NCBI RefSeq assembly: GCF_018812025.1
Contig: NC_063049.1
Span: 39,979,503 to 40,043,502 of the forward strand
Reading direction: 5' to 3'
Length of the DNA: 64,000 nucleotides
Source: Megalobrama amblycephala
Taxonomy: Eukaryota; Chordata; Actinopteri; Cypriniformes; Xenocyprididae
The position numbers and the translations under genes were made by a program. Under the pieces are notes generated by a model. That model was not told the DNA's origin. It worked only from the letters and a program-made list of their open reading frames with translations, and did no database searches. Below, piece after piece: positions 49,381 through 59,480 of the stretch. Numbering within the stretch: the stretch's first letter is position 1; every line of letters starts with the position of its first letter.

Positions 49381-50569
49381 CAGTTGCTGGTCATATAATT
49401 AGAATATCATCAAAAAATTGATTTATTTCACTAATTCCATTCAAAAAGTGAAACTTGTATATTATATTCATTCATTACACACAGACTGATATATTTCAAA
49501 TGTTTATTCAAAACCCATTCAAAAATGTGGGGGAGATTCACAAAGAGTGGACTGCAGCTGGAGTCAGTGCTTCAAGAACCACTACGCACAGACATATGCA
49601 AGACATGGGTTTCAGCTGTCGCATTCCTTGTGTCAAGCCACTCTTGAACAACAGACAGCGTCAGAAGCGTCTAAAGACAAAAAGGACTGAACTGCTGCTG
49701 AGTGGTCCAAAGTTATGTTCTCTGATGAAAGTAAATTTTGCATTTCCTTTGGAAATCAGGGTACCAGAGTCTGGAGGAAGAGAGGAGAGGCACACAATCC
49801 ACGTTGCTTGAGGTCCAGTGTAAAGTTTCCACAGTCAGTGATGGTTTGGTGTGCCATGTCATCTGCTGGTGTTGGTCCACTGTGTTTTCTGAGGTCCAAG
49901 GTCAACGCAGACGTATACCAGGAAATTTTAGAGCACTTCATGCTTCCTGCTGCTGACCAACTTTATGGAGATGCAGATTTCATTTTCCAATGAGACCTGC
50001 ACACAGTGCCAAAGCTAATCATTAATTGGTTTAAAGACAATGGTATCCCTGTACTTAATTGGCCATCAAACTCGCCTGACCTTAACCCCATAGAAAATCT
50101 ATGGGGTATTGTGAAGAGGAAGATGCGATATGCCAGACCCAACAATGCAGAAGAGCTGAAGGCCACTATCAGAGCAACCTGGGCTCTCATAACACCTGAG
50201 CAGTGCCACAGACCGATCGACTCCATGCCACGCCGCATTGCTGCAGTAATTCAGGCAAAAGGAACCCCAACTAAGTATTGAGTGCTGTACATGTTCATAC
50301 TTTTCATGTTCATACTTTTCAGTTGGCCAAGATTTCTAAAAATCCTTTCTTTGTATCTGTCTTAAGTAATATTCAAATTTTCTGAGATACTGAATTTGGG
50401 ATTTTCCTTAGTCGTCAGTTATAATCATCAAAATTAAAAGAAATAAACATTTGAAATATATCAGTCTGTGTGTAATGAATGAATATAATATACAAGTTTC
50501 ACTTTTTGAATGGAATTAGTGAAATAAATCAACTTTTTGATGATATTCTAATTATATGACCAGCACCTG
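49381..50569 (+). mobile_element. Tc1/mariner-like element, 1.19 kb
   Basis: The left end CAGTTGCTGGTCATAT and the right end (reverse complement) CAGGTGCTGGTCATAT are flanked by TA on both sides (49379-49380, 50570-50571). TIR similarity continues for about 125 bp to 'ATATATTTCAAATGTTTATT', unusually long. The interior is a broken transposase in the plus orientation. It is shorter than intact Tc1 elements (about 1.6 kb). Confidence 0.9.
49530..50281 (+). pseudogene. Tc1-like transposase pseudogene
   Basis: Recognisable blocks in order: the second helix-turn-helix region (GVSASRTTTHRHMQDMGFSC, from about 49560), the first catalytic Asp in MFSDESKF (about 49715), RVWRKRGEAHN, and the C-terminal catalytic motif NSPDLNPIENLWG (about 50070). 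The first helix-turn-helix and the start codon are missing. The frame changes near 49715. A TGA at about 49991, with a small deletion, destroys the second Asp motif (the QD-L-AP-H region). It cannot make active DDE transposase. The element could move only with enzyme from elsewhere. Confidence 0.9.
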
Positions 50570-50571
50570 TA

Positions 50572-51848
50572 TATTTCAAAGTGATTTCAGAATAAATTGC
50601 CATAACGTGCTACCCATGATGTACTCAGATTTAGCAAAATTACTTACTAAGTGATCACTGAATGAAGAGATTCTCTCTCATCTTTTAAAGCATACAGTGT
50701 TTCTTCATTACGATGGTCTGAGTGGACAGAGCAGTGAAAAATGTGATAATTTCCTTCAAAACCGCCGGACATTTGGTTCCACTTACAAAGACTAAGAAAC
50801 AGCCCTGTTTATTTGAGATGCTCTGGTTGAGTATTGCTTATGAACTGCAAAATGAACTCACATCAAAAAATGCCCCCTACTGAGACAAAACAAGAACGCC
50901 AATGAAGAATAATCAAGTAAAGTTTGACATGATGAAAACCACATGACTCCCCCTCTAGAAATGCAGCCAAGACATTAATGAGTTTCTGATGAATTACAAA
51001 AACTGCCTAAGAGGCATTAGATGCATCCTGTGCCTTACTACAGCTCCTCAGCCAGCAAATGTGTACCTCTCAGATGACAAACCTACGGACCGTCCATTTA
51101 CTGATAAAGCTTTGAACCAGGAGGGAGCAGGCCGTCAAGCCATCAAATCTGTAAGGCTTTAGAACATGCAGTAAGACTTTTATCTCTGACAGATGCTAAA
51201 AAAGAAGAAGAAGAAGAATCAAAACTGGCAACTCAGCAAGACTGAGGATTAAGAGAAAGGGAGAAAGAGAGACATGGGAAAAATCAGAGAGGATGACAGA
51301 ATAATGGGGGAAAGTGAGATATTAATAAGAAAACTAGGGGAGGTGATCAGGAGATATTTCAGAATCCAGCTCCATTGACAGCAGTGGATTAGTGAGCAGC
51401 TCTGCCCGGTGAAGTGAACACGGGTTGGAGTCAGACTCGCATCATAAATCAACAGAGAAGGTTAAACGGCTTTTAATGCACTCAGAGGGAAGGGGGACAA
51501 GTCTCTCCGGACTGTCATTTACAGATTCTTTTTCCAAACGGTGCTCCAGTACAATGTCACACAAGGACTGTGAAATATAGCTACAAAGATATAGTGATAT
51601 TCTTCAGCCTTCTGACAATTTGATATGCCTCTTAATGTGTATGTGAAACAATTTAAATATTCTTAAACAACATTTTCATATTTAAGAATTTGCTCTGAAA
51701 TGTCTTAAAATGGCGATTAAGGTGGAACCACCATTCAGACACTCATTACTAAGATAATTCACAATGTTCAGAGCAAAACACAGCAAAAATCAAGTTAAAA
51801 ATAAAGCATGCTTTCCAGACAGTTTGTCGCTTAATAAAGAGTGATTTA
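50572..51848. other. intron 1, unique sequence
   Basis: A short (GAA)n run lies at about 51203-51217. No gene recognised. Confidence 0.4.
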
Positions 51849-52135
51849 TTATGGAGCCCCGCACATGACATGCAAGAAAAAAATTAAATGGTGCGCACGA
51901 CTTACTAATTTGTTCCCTCGATTTTCGAAATCGTGCACAATATTTACTAAAACGTGCGCACGATTTACTATTTCGTTCCCTCGATTTATAAATCATGCTC
52001 ATGATTTATAAATCGAGGGAACAAAATAGTAAATCGTGCGCATGTTTTAGTAAATCGAGGGAACAAATGAATAAATCGTGTGTACGATTTAGCCTACTAT
52101 TTTTTTTCTTGCATCTCATGTCCGGGGCTCCGTAA
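51849..52135. mobile_element. palindromic MITE with internal AAATCG(T/A) modules
   Basis: Ends TTATGGAGCCCCGCACATGA and (reverse complement of the right) TTACGGAGCCCCGGACATGA. The centre is the near-perfect palindrome CGATTTATAAATCATG/CATGATTTATAAATCG at about 51974-52016. Repeated modules AAATCGTGCGCA and AAATCGAGGGAACAAA lie on both arms. Confidence 0.8.
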
Positions 52136-53802
52136 TTCATAAATAAATAATATGCAAATATACATAGAAATTAACATCTATATTATCTAAATATATGTTT
52201 ACTAAAACATATTAATATATAAAAAAATGACACAGAGACCTGCATTTTAGTGTGATAAATTAAACAAATTGTGAATCAGAGTTTTGAATTGATTGCCTAA
52301 ACTGATTCAATTGATTCAACTGAACCGATTCTACCAACACCAGTTTTAATACTGAAGTTTGTGCTGCTTGATATCTCATCAAAATTGCCATAATTATGAG
52401 ATGTAAACTCTGGTATTCAGCATCTTCGAACATACTAAAGTCAAAACAGATCCATGTGCAACTTTTTTGCAACTTCCATATTCTCTTGTGAAATACTGAA
52501 GAACTGAGAAATAGTCTAAATAGCCTAAAGACAGTCTAATGACAGTCAGTGTTGCATAATTATGCTTTACCGGTAAAATCATCGCTAATACACACACATA
52601 CACACACAGTATTCACTATATTGCTCAACTCTAATGCACACAAAAACACAGAAAACATGCACAACCTCTCGCAGACACGTGCCTAGAAGTACATGAAGAA
52701 CTGTGGCTGATCCATTATGAAGGCAAACCAGATGTTCTAATTTTGAATTTGCCAAAATTACAGGGGCCCCTCACAGGCAGCTTTGATAGAAGGATGAAGA
52801 GCTTGTAGAGCATGAGGTCATTAAAGTGGAATTCAAAAGCCAACAATGAGAAGTGCAAGAGTAAATCATACACAGAGTGACTTCAAAGACCACAGGCTCA
52901 TTAGTGCGAGAAAATCAAAGGTGACCTACTAGAGGCGACTGTAATGCACAGAGAGGAATTAATATTTCCCCAAATTTTTATTTTATAAATCAATATTTAA
53001 TTTTTTAAATATTTACCGAAGAATCTGCAAATCATTATTAATAAATAAAATTAATTAAATAAATAAATGGAATAAAATAAAAAATTTAAAAAAATAAAAT
53101 AAAATAAAATAAAATAAAATAAAATAAAATAAAATAAAATAAAATAAAATAAAATAAAATAAAATAAAACCTTCAGTGAGAATGTGCATAACTGTTGCAG
53201 ATTGGGCACCGCACCACAGCCACTTCCACACTTTACAGGGCAACTTGTTTGCTGTTGATTAATCTGGAGTGTTAATGGACATTGATCACTGCACTAAGCT
53301 CGTTGACCTCTCAGACAGCTCAAGATGTGTCAATATTTGCATTGGCTGAGTGGCAGAGAGCGTGTGTAAGCAACACCTTGTCTCAGAGGTCTTTACGCAA
53401 GAGCCGTACATTATATTTTCTTGAGTGCAAAATATTAAGGGTTTCATTTCCTACACAAAAGCCCATGTGCATCCAACCTTAGCACAGTTTTAAAATAATT
53501 AAAAATTCACAATTTTTGCCTATTTTATAAACGTTCCTGTTCATATTTTGCCTGATACATCTCAAGTCTTTCACTAACTTTCTCTGCCTCTGCAACAACT
53601 TTCCTTTTCAGCCTTCCATTGGACAACCTGGTACTATTTTGGTAATGCCCACCTTTCACAATCCAATCAATTACCAATGGATAAAATCAAGTCCCGCCCA
53701 ACATCTTTTTCTCACTAAATATCCAATTTCAGTTGGAAATACTTTATATTACGGAAGTAAAATGGGCTGCAAATGGCTCTTAGCATTGACTGTAATATCT
53801 TG
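52136..53802. repeat. intron 1 with (AAAAT)n tract
   Basis: (AAAAT)n at 53091-53168. The rest is unique with no gene recognised. Confidence 0.7.
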
Positions 53803-54056
53803 GTAACACTTTATGTTTTATTTTTATTTTTATTTTTTTTGTTTCATTAGTTAATGCATGCAAATTTTTTACAAAAGTTATATACATTAACATTAATGTA
53901 TTATGAACAAATGTATGTTTTTAAATCAAATAAACTTGAATCAAAACTTTATTAATTTAGGTTAATATAATGAGTCCATTAAATAATTAATTAACTTTAA
54001 CTAATAAATGCTGTAAAAATGTTCATTGCTAGGTCATATGTTAACATATTTAATCT
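53803..54056. repeat. partial MITE (TTGGTAACACTTTA type)
   Basis: It starts TTGGTAACACTTTATG, with 'CATTAGTTAATGCATGCAAA' and 'CATTAACATTAATGTATTAT' inside and 'GTTCATTGCTAGGTCATATG' at the right. The right terminus is degraded. Confidence 0.5.
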
Positions 54057-54727
54057 TATTGTTACCCATATCTTTTGCTTGCTATCAAACCTTCCTCAAT
54101 TTCAACATACTTTCAGAGAAATTTATGAACGAGACACTGTCCAACCCGGCTGGTCCTAAAAGTCTCAGACAGGTCATTTATAATTCAGAGTTTGGAGGAA
54201 GTGCATTCTGAGCTTTTAGGTATTGGATGTTGTCCGTTCTTTTTCTGTTTTTTTTTCCCCCTCTGCTGACATCAGGACAGGCTTCTTTTCAGAGAAGTAC
54301 ATGTCTCTTTCCATTCACAATGTCATCTCTCCTCAGCAGGTAATCAAACTATGCCGAGTATAGAGTTTGGGCCCAGGGATTTCGTTTTGGATGCTGCTAG
54401 CAAATAAATCACAACTGCTTCATTCTGAACGGCTGTTTCCCGCATCTTCTCGCCGCATATGATGACATCTACAGCTGTAGACAGAGTCCTCGTCCCTGCA
54501 AAGCCCATTCCACCAGTGCCAGTGCAGCAGGACTGCACAATCACAGTCTGAAAGCAAGACTGAAAGGCTCCCACTATATTCAAAAAGTGCCTGAGCTTTA
54601 GGAGGATTTGGGATCCTTTTCCACTCCATTCACTAAAGTGGAATGCTAATTAAGAGACCGGAGAGGTCAGATTGTGTGAATGTCCAAAGAGAAAGAGGAG
54701 GGGACACAACCATTGCCCAAGTGACAG
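54057..54727. other. intron 1, unique sequence
   Basis: Nothing recognised. Overlapping minus-strand frames at 54344-54629 have no known family. Confidence 0.4.
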
Positions 54728-54850
54728 TTAAAGGAATAGTTCACCCAAAAATGACAGGGTTGTCATCATTTACTGACCAATCGGAATGTCCGAGCTGCAC
54801 TTTTCCATACAATGAAAGTAGATGGTAATTTATTCAATTAAGCTCCCAAA
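54728..54850. repeat. fragment of a TTAA-type MITE
   Basis: TTAAAGGAATAGTTCACCCA, then 'TGTCATCATTTACTGACCAA' and 'TCCATACAATGAAAGTAGAT'. This is the left-arm consensus; no right arm is seen. Confidence 0.65.
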
Positions 54851-54950
54851 AGGATAATCATCATGGAAGTTTTAGGAGACATAAAAATGGACACAAACGA
54901 GACACAGAGAAATAAAAAGAATATGAGAATTGGATGAGAAATATTTGAGT

Positions 54951-55602
54951 TTAAGGGGGTCCTTGATTATGATTTCATTTTTTTAACTTTAGTTAGTGTG
55001 TAATGTTGCTGTTTGAGCATAAACAACATCTGCAAAGTTATGACGCACAAAGTTCAATGCAAAGGGAGATATTTTCTGTTACAGAAATCGCTTTTTAAGG
55101 AAAACAATAAATGGCTGGTAGGGACTACAACGAGCTTCTTCCCGGGTTGGTGACATCACAAAGTCGATGAGTTGAATCAACTCCACAGCAACTACATAAA
55201 TGTATCCACTAACCATTCAGAAACGTCCAGTTTCATTCTAAAAGTTGTAACTTCTTCCTGAGTCTCTCCATCAGTGTCGACACCGGTTTGAACAATGTAA
55301 GGCTGAACACCGTTACTGACAATCCTCATTTTGGCTGCGTGAGATTCTCCAGCTTTGTTGTTGTTGAGCTGTTAAAGCTCCGCCCTCTTCTGGAAAGGGG
55401 GCCGGGAGCAGCAGCTCATTTGCATTTAAAGGGACACACACCAAAATGGCGTGTTTTTGCTCACACTCGAAGTGGGGCAAATTTGACAAGCTATAATAAA
55501 TGATCTGTGTGGTATTTTGAGCTGAAAGTTCACAGACACATTCTGGGGACACCAGAGACTTATATTACATCTTGTAAAAGGGGCTTTAGAGGTCCCCTTT
55601 AA
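54951..55602. mobile_element. TTAA-flanked element, copy B
   Basis: Left TTAAGGGGGTCCTTGATTAT and right (reverse complement) TTAAAGGGGACCTCTAAAGC. The right part matches the left part of copy A at 24799 in inverted orientation ('CTGGGGACACCAGAGACTTA', 'CATTTGCATTTAAAGGGACA'). The left flank GATGAGAAATATTTGAG recurs at about 55896, so it inserted into a repeated unit. Confidence 0.78.
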
Positions 55603-56404
55603 AAAATCTTAGGAGGAGAGTAAGTGGACTCTGATTTGCCTTGAGAGAACTTTTTCTCAACAAAATTTCCCAAAGCAAAATTACCTGATCTATGAATGAA
55701 CAATCTCTGAGAATGAAAATGTTCCTCTGGATCCCGAAGAAAGAAACGTCACAACTGCAATCACCTTAATTTCTCAGTTGCTTCTCCTATACAACAAGGT
55801 TAAATGATGAAGAGCAAATACAGAATTTTGACGAAGTCACCTACTTCTCACATTTAAATAAAGCATAGAGATATAAACTCAATATGAAATTTTGATGAGA
55901 AATATTTGAGTTCATATTAAAATTTCAGATTTTGGTATCTTGGTATCTTATTCCTCTCATCACTTTGCTCCATTTAATCTCACTCTTCTCTAAAACAGAG
56001 ATCTTATCCATGTCTCAGTGTGAGATAATCACTGAAGATATTTAAAATAATGACATTTACAGTCACTTCTGGAGCTCAGCGGTGTGAATCCACTGTCATT
56101 GCATGGAAAAGAGCAGCTTGGACATTCTTTCACATCCATTCCGGCATGATTTGGAATTTCAAAGAGGTGAACAAATGATGACAAAATATTCACTTTGTGG
56201 GCAAATCTTTCCTTAAAAACACAACATAGAGCAACAGGCTAGTGAACGTCCAGAAAATACATCCAATGAAAGACACTTAAAATGTGACATGCACAATGAA
56301 ACAAGCAGCCCTTTACTCCAGCACTGATCTAATTCATCGAATTATCCAGGAAAATTATCTCTCCCCCAACCTGCCCCAGTCAAGTGGGCTGACCCACGGC
56401 TCAC
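55603..56404. repeat. intron 1 start, diverged members of the local ~400-bp repeat
   Basis: 'AAAATGTTCCTCTGGATCCC' followed by GTCACAACTG near 55715, and 'GATGAGAAATATTTGAGTT' near 55896 (inverted relative to 57560), link this stretch to the tandem array further right. Confidence 0.5.
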
Positions 56405-56485
56405 CCAGAACATGCAGGACAGGCAGACCCAGGTGCGTGCGCGGCCGGCCAGTGCGGCTGGCAAGTTGAGAGACACGGAGGGCAT
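56405..56485 (-). CDS. tns1: tensin-1-like exon 1 (start codon, 27 residues)
   Basis: Read on the minus strand, ATG at 56485-56483 opens 27 codons: MPSVSLNLPAALAGRARTW, then VCLSCMFW. They end at TGG|GTGAGC, a good 5' splice site (GTGAGC occupies 56404-56399). The exon ends in phase 0, which fits exon 2, whose first codon is CCT; the join gives ...CMFW-PEEF.... The segment is richer in C, G and CpG than the surrounding intron. G at -3 gives the ATG a moderate initiation context. It encodes the leader before the C1 domain. I picked this ATG because it is the only one in frame with the donor in the visible exon and because the resulting leader resembles that of tensin-1. The 5' end of the exon (UTR) cannot be fixed from sequence. 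It is weaker than exons 2 and 3 because a 27-residue leader has no domain to confirm it. Confidence 0.78.
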
Positions 56486-56492
56486 CACGAGA

Positions 56493-56579
56493 TCACGCTG
56501 ACGGCTTCCTCTCCTCTGGATCCTGGACAGGACGCATAACTATTCCACACGCTGGTCCCACAACACTCCACAGATCCAT
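56493..56579 (-). promoter_or_regulatory. upstream ORF candidate in the exon 1 leader
   Basis: An ATG at 56579 (G at -3 and G at +4, a strong context) opens a 28-codon frame that ends with TGA at 56495-56493, seven nucleotides before the tensin ATG. If the transcript starts upstream of 56579, ribosomes would meet this ORF first. The transcription start is not visible, so this remains a candidate. Confidence 0.35.
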
Positions 56580-56656
56580 GACACACTGAGGAGAGCTGCA
56601 TCAACTGGCGCTGCTGTCCTCCTCGCCACTCTCTTATTCCAGGAGCCCTCCCTCCG

Positions 56657-56684
<28 letters not shown>
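56657..56684. repeat. (TC)n microsatellite upstream of exon 1
   Basis: Uninterrupted TC run. On the gene strand it is a (GA)n tract about 170 bp upstream of the exon 1 ATG, in a position where GA-rich promoter tracts are often found. No TATA box was recognised. Confidence 0.9.
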
Positions 56685-56687
<3 letters not shown>

Positions 56688-57690
56688 GGGGTCATGTATA
56701 GCTCGACTCCACAGGAGAGAGGGGGAGGTGACTGAGAGCCTCTTTATTTCTCCCCACTGCTCTCCTTGTCGGCTTTAGCCCCTCCTCTCTCCATGTCTCT
56801 CTCTTCAGTCTTACTTTCATTCACATCTTCCACCCCCTGCTTTCCTCTCTAACCTCCCCCATGAGCAGATTTTCTCAAAGCGTGCTCGCTCCTTCTCACC
56901 TCAAACTCCTCTAGCTTATCCTGGAGTCAAATATACCCACAGGGAAGAAGGGTATCTGAAAGTCTCAATTGTTCCTCCTGGATTGAGTCACCTGTATTTC
57001 AAGATTTGTATCCTGAGGAAAAGACTCTGTAATGTCAGGTTTCTAGAGTTTCAGATAAGAGATCTCAACAACATTGCCAAGAGTCAAAAGACTGAGATTT
57101 GAATATGAAATTAGTTCTAAATAAAATTCTTTCAAATGCAAATTTTCTGAGCTGAGGAATCTTTGAGCATCAAAATAGGCCACTACGAATTCATGTCACA
57201 AATGAGAACTCTTTATTTCTCCTAAATAGAGATTAAAAAAAAGTAAAAAAGTAAATGGACCTTAACTTTTGTTCCACAGATTTTCAGCAATCACTCTTTG
57301 CAATGTGTCTCGACAAACCCTGAGCAATGAAAGAGAAATTTCTGAGCATTAAAATGTATCTCTGGACCACTATAAACTTATTTAATAATCTCAATTGTTT
57401 CTCCTAAATGGAGATTAAAAAGGAAAGTAAATGTTCTTGAGCATTTGTTTTGCAGAATTGCAGCAATCTCACTTTGAAATGTGTCTCCTTTACAAGAAAA
57501 TGTCTCAAACTTTGCTCAGGACACAGTCTGCAATCAAAAGTCACAGATCTCAATATTAACTCAAACATTTCTCATCAGATTCTTCCAAGACTATCCAATT
57601 AATTTTATAACACAAAATTCTTAAAGCATACCAATAATTGTCTCATTTGTGTTCTGTAGGAGAAACATCTGATACAAAGTTAGTACTCCA

Positions 57691-58655
57691 TTAAAGAGTT
57701 AGTTCACCCAAAAATCACCCTCAAGCCATCCTAGGTGTATAAGACTATCTTCTTTCTGATGAACACAATCTGAGTTGTATTAAAAAAATATATCCTGGCT
57801 CTTCCAAGCTTTATAATGGTAGTGACTGGCACTCCTGATTTTGAAGTCCAAAAAAGTCCATCCATCCATCACAAAAGTAATCCACGTGGTTCCAGGGGGT
57901 TAATAAAAGGCCTTCTGAAGCGAAGCGATGGGTTAAGAAAAATATCTATATTTATAACTAGCTTCCGGCAAACGGCCTAAGCAAGTTGACTTGCCCCAAA
58001 AGAGTAACCCCTGACGCAAACTATGACGTAGGATGTAAGAGTATCATAAGCTTAGACGCCTCTTGCGGTCCAAACAAACAGGCTGGGCAACAAACTCAAG
58101 TTCACCTTCTCTTATGTCGAAATCCACCAGCATTTCTCTTTAAAAAAAAAAAAATCTCGTTTTAGACTTATAATTTGTGACCGGTGTTTTGTTTTGCTCT
58201 ATCCTTTGCGCTTCCATGTTCATCAATATGTCATACATCACATCAGAGGTCACTCTTTCACTCTAAGTCGATCTGCGTAGGCCGTCTGCTGGAAGCTAGT
58301 TGTTTTAGTTTATAAAGATTTAAATATGGATATCTTTCTAACAAAAACCCATCGCTTCGCTTCACTTCAGATAGCCTTTATTAACTCCCTGGAGCTGTGT
58401 GGATATCTTTTATGATGGATGGATGGATGGATGGATGGATGGATGGATGGATGGATGGATGGATGGACGGACGGACTTTTTTGGACTTCATAATCAAATT
58501 CACTACCATTATAAAGCTTGGAAGAGCCAGGATATTTTTTTTAATATAACTCTGATTGAGTTCATCCGAAATAAGAAAGTCATATACATTAAGGATGGCT
58601 TGAGGGTGAGTAAATTATGTGATCACTTTCATTTTTGGGTGATATAGCTCTTTAA
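57691..58655. mobile_element. TTAA-flanked foldback MITE, 965 bp
   Basis: TTAAAGAGTTAGTTCACCCA at the left and (reverse complement) TTAAAGAGCTATATCACCCA at the right, with inverted arms of about 280 bp ('CCTCAAGCCATCCT', 'CTTCCAAGCTTTATAATGGT', 'CCATCGCTTCGCTTC') and TTAA at both edges. Related partial copies are at 12955, 29628, 45355, 54728 and 6451. No transposase. Confidence 0.88.
58415..58474 (+). repeat. (ATGG)n expansion inside one MITE arm
   Basis: 13 ATGG units, then 2 ACGG units. The opposite arm (about 57860) and the copy at about 13146 have only three CCAT units at the same site. Confidence 0.93.
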
Positions 58656-59480
58656 GACTCTTCATTTATTAAAGAGAAATGCCTGAGAGAAATACTCTGT
58701 TCCTCTGGGAACCTAGGAAAGAAAAGTCACAAGTGAGATTGTTGTAATATCTCAATTGATTATCCTAGGTTAAATGGAGAGTAAATGAATACTTTAGATT
58801 CTCAGTTTAGCAATCCCAAGTGTCTCCTCTAGAGTTTCTGAAGAAATCTCAATAGTTTCTCAAACTGTGCTCAGAAATGACAAGATGAAGTCTGAAATCA
58901 AGTCACAGATTTCTCATCAGATTCTTCTAAGACTATCCACCTTAATTTTATAACTAAACTCTTAATGCACGTCAACAATTGTTTCTTTTTTTTTCTTTGT
59001 TTTTTTTTTTTTTTAAATATGCCACATCAGAGACAAAGTTAATACTTAAATGAATCATCATTGCAAACTCCATTAAGACTCCTGAGTTATAAAAGAGCAA
59101 TGTCTGAGAAATACATTGTTCCTCTGGGCACCTAGGAAAGAAGTCACAAATTAAATAATAACATCTCAATTGTTTCTCCAAGAAAACAATGAAATGGAGA
59201 GCAAATTGAAACTTAATCTTCTCAGATTTACAGTAATTTCAAATGCATCTCCACTAGTGTTTGAGAGCTCAACAATGTCTAAAACTGTGCTCCAAATATA
59301 CAAGATACCGTAGACATTAGACAGACCGCGATCAAAACTTCAATATGAATTCTCAACAAATTCTTCATGCTATGATCTGAGCTATACTGTTTAAAGCTCT
59401 GCACTCTTACTACATATCAATTATAGTCTCACATGTGTCTTTTTATACATCTCCTAAGGAACTTTAAGAGAAACAAAATC

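Larger units (their letters stand above)
56950..59480. repeat. diverged tandem repeat, unit about 380-440 bp
   Basis: Recurring landmarks: CTCATCAGATTCTTC(C/T)AAG at 57571 and 58913, with a diverged form at about 59352; CCTCTGGG.ACCTAGGAAAG at about 58702 and 59109; and 'TCTCAATTGTTTCTCC' with 'AATGGAGA'. Allowing for the 961-bp net insertion of the MITE at 57691, successive spacings are about 381 and 439 bp. It lies just upstream of exon 1. Confidence 0.7.
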
